From Prosapia bicincta (lineage: Eukaryota > Arthropoda > Insecta > Hemiptera > Cercopidae), in assembly GCA_036971475.1 (NCBI GenBank), contig JBAIZL010000005.1:170861386-170925385 (forward strand): a DNA stretch of 64,000 bases, given 5' to 3'. Within the stretch, counting starts at the first letter, position 1, and every line of letters starts with the position of its first letter. The notes beneath the pieces were generated by a model. The model saw only the letters and a program-made list of their open reading frames with translations, ran no database searches and was not told the DNA's origin. The translations under genes and the position numbers were made by a program. Shown here piece by piece: positions 61,225-64,000 of this stretch.

Positions 61225-61803
61225 ACATATTAAAGATTGCCCATGGCTTTTGGAATCACTAAACACTTAACACATCGCTCTTGCAAATCCGCGCACTTAA
61301 ACAAAATTATATAAACATTTACTCGTTTGAAAAACATAAATTATCGCTTCTGACTTCTTCTTTTGTTGCGTTAATAAAATTCGGTACCGGCCTTGACGTC
61401 TTAAATTTTGAATACTGGAAGCTTATAAATTTCTAAGTTATGTCCGAAAGTGCCATACGTCCGTCTCGTTCAAAGACTTTTGGAGAAGTGGGCCTTCTGA
61501 AGGGGCAAGCCAACGGAACTTTCCCACCCTCGATTATTATTTCGAATTTTTCTTTTGGTGCATTGGATCTGGCGATATCAGACCATGCTTGCGTTACATG
61601 GGGTGATGTGGTAATTGGGCTAAGTTACTACTCGTACGATATTTTACATTTTTACCCGCTAGGGGCGCTACTATCTATGCTAGCTTTACAAAGTGCACCA
61701 AGAAACAAAAATTTTTTTTTATATTGGAACGATATAATTATTAAATAAAAATCAAATATATAAATGAATTTATATGTAACACCTTATTTTTAAGAGTGTT
61801 ACA
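61225..61803 (-). repeat. right LTR-like repeat (5' LTR)
   Basis: Differs from the left copy at about 7-8 positions (for example GGTACCGGCC against GGTAAAGGCC, and TTTTCTTTTGG against TTTTCGATTGG). Its 102-codon open frame is at 61440-61748. Confidence 0.65.
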
Positions 61804-61817
61804 GCATATGAGTGATT

Positions 61818-61853
61818 ATATATATATATATATATATATGATTATATATATGA

Positions 61854-61921
<68 letters not shown>
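61818..61921. repeat. (TA)n microsatellite
   Basis: TA tracts of about 20 and 65 bases interrupted by GATTATATATATGAGTGA. It lies just outside the right LTR-like repeat. Confidence 0.95.
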
Positions 61922-61924
<3 letters not shown>

Positions 61925-62217
61925 GTCTCCAATCTCTTTTCCCCTGACAGACTTATATAAACTATAATAACTCATATGCTCATGGAAACAATACATATAT
62001 CTTTAATCTGTGACATCTGATTTCTACACAATCTGTGATTACAACTTATATTTATTTTATTTCATTCTCTCATATTTCTTTTTGTGTTTTGTCTTTGATT
62101 GACAAAGACCACTGTGTGGTTGAAATATATCATTGGTTAAGTGCTTTTATTTGTTTCTATTTCAAGACTGCAGAGTGGACTTTTACCAAGGTAAGTCTGT
62201 CAGTCTCCTAGTCCAAA
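61925..62217 (-). mobile_element. PLE-C-like terminus with ribozyme-like core
   Basis: On the minus strand, from 62217 inward, it reads TTTTTGGACTAGGAGACTGA, then GACTTACCTTGGTAAAAGTC, CTTGAAATAGAAACAAATAA and AGCACTTAACC. On the plus strand at 62098-62131 stands TTGACAA, a GACCAC/GTGGTT hairpin, then GAAATATATC. This is the same order as the PLE-A core and lies in the same position relative to the outer end. No RT was found, so calling it a PLE end is inference. Confidence 0.5.
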
Positions 62218-62220
62218 AAG

Positions 62221-62221
<1 letters not shown>

Positions 62222-62270
<49 letters not shown>
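62222..62270. repeat. (TA)n microsatellite
   Basis: Pure TA tract directly abutting the PLE-C-like outer end. Confidence 0.95.
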
Positions 62271-62273
<3 letters not shown>

Positions 62274-62640
62274 ACAATTTGATTCCCAAGGAAAGTATAA
62301 TACCTAGTACTTAATGTAACAAAGATGTAACATATTTCAGTACTACCTCAAGCCCTTTATTTTACTTTATTTGTAGAATGTTGTTTTTATATTACTTTAG
62401 CATATAAAATACTAGAAAATAAAATAGGAATAAATTAGTGTCTAATAGAATAAGGACCTGTGAAATTGAAGTGACAAAATTATGCATCCATTTGTATTAA
62501 ATTTTCCTTTATATTTTGTGTATTTAATTCAAGGAGCATAAAAATAAAGATGTATTAAAATAAACTGTGACATTTTTTTATGATATACCTTTGCATGATT
62601 CATATTATTTTTACATTAAAAACTGTTTTTGTGTTATAAG

Positions 62641-62817
62641 GTGCTTGTTATCTGGACTTCCCAGCAAACCTGTTAATGTCTAAAACTACTTTGAATAACG
62701 TTGAAAAAATATTGCCATGCCCGTCTCCTCCATGTGTTTGGCCAGCACCAGATCAGATTAAGCAGGCGGTAACAGCTATAATGAAGGCACAGAGACCACT
62801 TGTTATCATAGGGAAAG
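62641..62817 (+). CDS. HACL1: 2-hydroxyacyl-CoA lyase, coding exon 4
   Basis: Completes the Gly codon from exon 3 and reads GACYLDFPANLLMSKTTLNN, then VWPAPDQIKQAVTAIMKAQR and PLVIIGKG. It corresponds to the GACYVDIPADF and PLLIIGKG blocks that link the first ThDP domain to the central domain in vertebrate HACL1. The segment between is poorly conserved, as in other species. The exon ends AAAG|GTAAAC in phase 1. The remaining exons (central and C-terminal ThDP-binding domains and any peroxisomal targeting tail) lie to the right of the window. Confidence 0.95.
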
Positions 62818-62989
62818 GTAAACAAATTGAACAATATCTATATACCAAACTGTTACTGAGTGATGGTGAAAACTAAAAAATATCAGATTTAAATACTATA
62901 TGTTACACAAGGATTATTCAGGAAAAATACACAATATCTTTCACTTTTGTAAAAACACTGGTGGAGCATAACAAAAGCATATCCTTCCA

Positions 62990-63179
62990 CTTCGAGACCT
63001 GGAGAAATGCTATCTCAAAATATGCTTGCCCCACTTCTTCCTCCCTTAACTGCTTCCGTCTTATTCGAAAGTTTTTCACCAATAAAACTTCTGTAAATGG
63101 TCACCTGATGTCACCCTGCCAAGAGGTGAGACTTGACATCATGTTTCCTTTACTCTTTATGCTTTGCCTTCTCATATAA
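62990..63179 (+). pseudogene. possible non-LTR RT fragment
   Basis: The frame reads CFRLIRKFFTNKTSVNGHLM, then SPCQEVRLDIMFPLLFMLCL. This resembles the RT stretch before and around the PQGSVLSPLLF motif of Jockey/I LINEs (…FLxNRxxxVxxNGxxSxxxxVxxGVPQGSxLxPLLFxLY). The PQG signature itself is lost. It lies in HACL1 intron 4. Short and decayed. Confidence 0.3.
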
Positions 63180-63575
63180 CTAAATTGTTCTAAATCCATT
63201 AACTAGCAACAAACTAGTATTAACATACTACTAACTAGCAACAAACTAACATAACTTTATCTACTGTTAACAAAAAATTTTTAATAATTTTTGTGATTGT
63301 AAAAAGCAAACTGAAAGATGGTGATTTTAAAAATAGTACCAAGTAATTTTACTTTTGGAATGTGGCAGACTTGAAAACAATTTTAATTTTAATGATATGA
63401 TTACTTAATTAAAAAACAAATATAGTAAAGCCTCTCTAATTTGTCTCTAATTCGTCAAAGTAATATCAAACATCATGTGCACTGTCACGTAGTATAGGCA
63501 CCATCAGAAAAGAATTCTTTAGTACAAAAGAAAAGGACAAGCTTTTTAAAAACTAAAACATAAACATATTTAATA
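63180..63575. other. AT-rich intron sequence with a possible pogo-like end
   Basis: No exon seen. At about 63425 TAGTAAAGCCTCTCTAATTT, then GTCTCTAATTCGTC, has the look of a pogo/Tigger terminal repeat, but no partner was found. Confidence 0.3.
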
Positions 63576-63579
63576 TACA

Positions 63580-64000
63580 GCAAAACTTCGATTAACCGTC
63601 ACTCTTTTAACCGCCAGTCTCTGTTAACCGTCATCCAATTGACCTGACGGCCAGTACACTCAAAAGAATGCCGTTGGGTCACTAAACCCGACATTGTCTA
63701 GTAACGTTTTATGTTTATTCCTACTACTCGGCTGGTGTTACTACTTTTGAAAAAACGAATGCACAGTATTAATCAACAAGCTACACTCTACTTACAGATG
63801 TAATTACTATGATTTTTGTTTCATAGATAAACGCCTACAGCATTAAAAACATGATGTTATTCTAGGAGCTTTTTGTCAGGAGTTACGGGCCGACACACCT
63901 ATTTGTTAACAATTTTAATGAAGTTGAGTTGATTATTCCAATCAAAAAAATGGTTTATTGAAAAACGTTTACCTTTATATACATAATAATAAAATTAATA
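63580..64000 (+). mobile_element. possible pogo/Tigger element, left end only
   Basis: After ATA the sequence reads CAGCAAAACTTCGATTAACC, with GTTAACCGTCA-type repeats nearby (63610-63640). This is typical of pogo-branch terminal repeats inserted at TA. The element would run off the window, and no transposase is visible in the 400 bases left. Confidence 0.4.

Larger units (their letters stand above)
57578..61803 (-). mobile_element. LTR retroelement without coding capacity (LARD-like)
   Basis: Two direct copies of 579 bases (57578-58156 and 61225-61803), differing at only about 7-8 positions, enclose 3.07 kb without any gag-pol ORF. Read on the minus strand each repeat starts TGTAACAC, as many LTRs do. 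The purine run AAGAGAAAA (opposite 58157-58165) stands directly before the left repeat, as a polypurine tract would. The 5' LTR is therefore on the right. A TGG-type primer-binding site was not found next to the right LTR, and the inner LTR boundary is uncertain (61201-61225). Confidence 0.6.
49464..62640 (+). other. HACL1 intron 3, transposon-rich
   Basis: A 13.2 kb GT-AG intron (GTATAT to GTTATAAG). It holds the pogo-like elements at 50-54 kb and the LTR and PLE-C-like complex at 57.4-62.3 kb. The stretch 54050-57330 is AT-rich; I found no exon in it. Its segment 56760-57200 is G-poor and C/A-rich on the plus strand, like the PLE ORFs, but I could not match motifs. Confidence 0.8.

Overview
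This is animal nuclear DNA, very AT-rich, with short protein-coding exons separated by long introns with GT-AG boundaries. Most of the length is transposable elements and (TA)n microsatellites. The mix of several Penelope-like element (PLE) families, mariner, piggyBac, pogo/Tigger and an I-like non-LTR element suggests an invertebrate. An arthropod, perhaps a chelicerate, is my guess, but nothing in the window fixes the species.

Three host genes are supported, all on the + strand. (1) 1595-1835 is the terminal exon of an SLC2-type sugar transporter, followed by a poly(A) signal. (2) 24713-25081 and 28201-28821 are two exons of a C2H2 zinc-finger protein with eight fingers; a 3.1 kb intron cuts through the second finger. 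(3) 42255-42305, 44549-44775, 49282-49463 and 62641-62817 are the first four coding exons of 2-hydroxyacyl-CoA lyase (HACL1), a thiamine-diphosphate enzyme of peroxisomal alpha-oxidation. The gene runs past the right edge, and its third intron (13.2 kb) holds most of the right-hand repeats.

Layout of repeats. 2.66-7.25 kb: a nearly complete minus-strand I-like non-LTR retrotransposon with (TA)n at both ends. 7.8-11.4 kb: a pogo fragment, dispersed repeats beside (TA)n, and a nested palindrome. 13.6-18.5 kb: PLE fragments, hairpins and a pogo/jerky relic. 20.4-21.6 kb: an internally deleted piggyBac. 22.9-26.5 kb: foldback, pogo and Tigger relics around and inside the zinc-finger gene. 30.7-31.8 kb: a decayed mariner with both ends. 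35.9-39.1 kb: two PLE copies head to head. 46.2-47.6 kb: a second PLE family. 50.1-54.0 kb: two pogo-like elements, one carrying a nested foldback with an 8-bp target duplication. 57.4-62.3 kb: a coding-free LTR element flanked by inverted ends of a third PLE-like family.

The most interesting signal is in the PLE ends. Several unrelated terminal-repeat families carry the same arrangement: a TTGACAA-type box, a short hairpin, GAAA, then a short self-complementary stretch ending in TC. This looks like the minimal, dimer-forming hammerhead ribozymes known from PLEs, but with a non-canonical CUGANGA box. No tRNA, rRNA, CRISPR or bacterial-type feature was seen.
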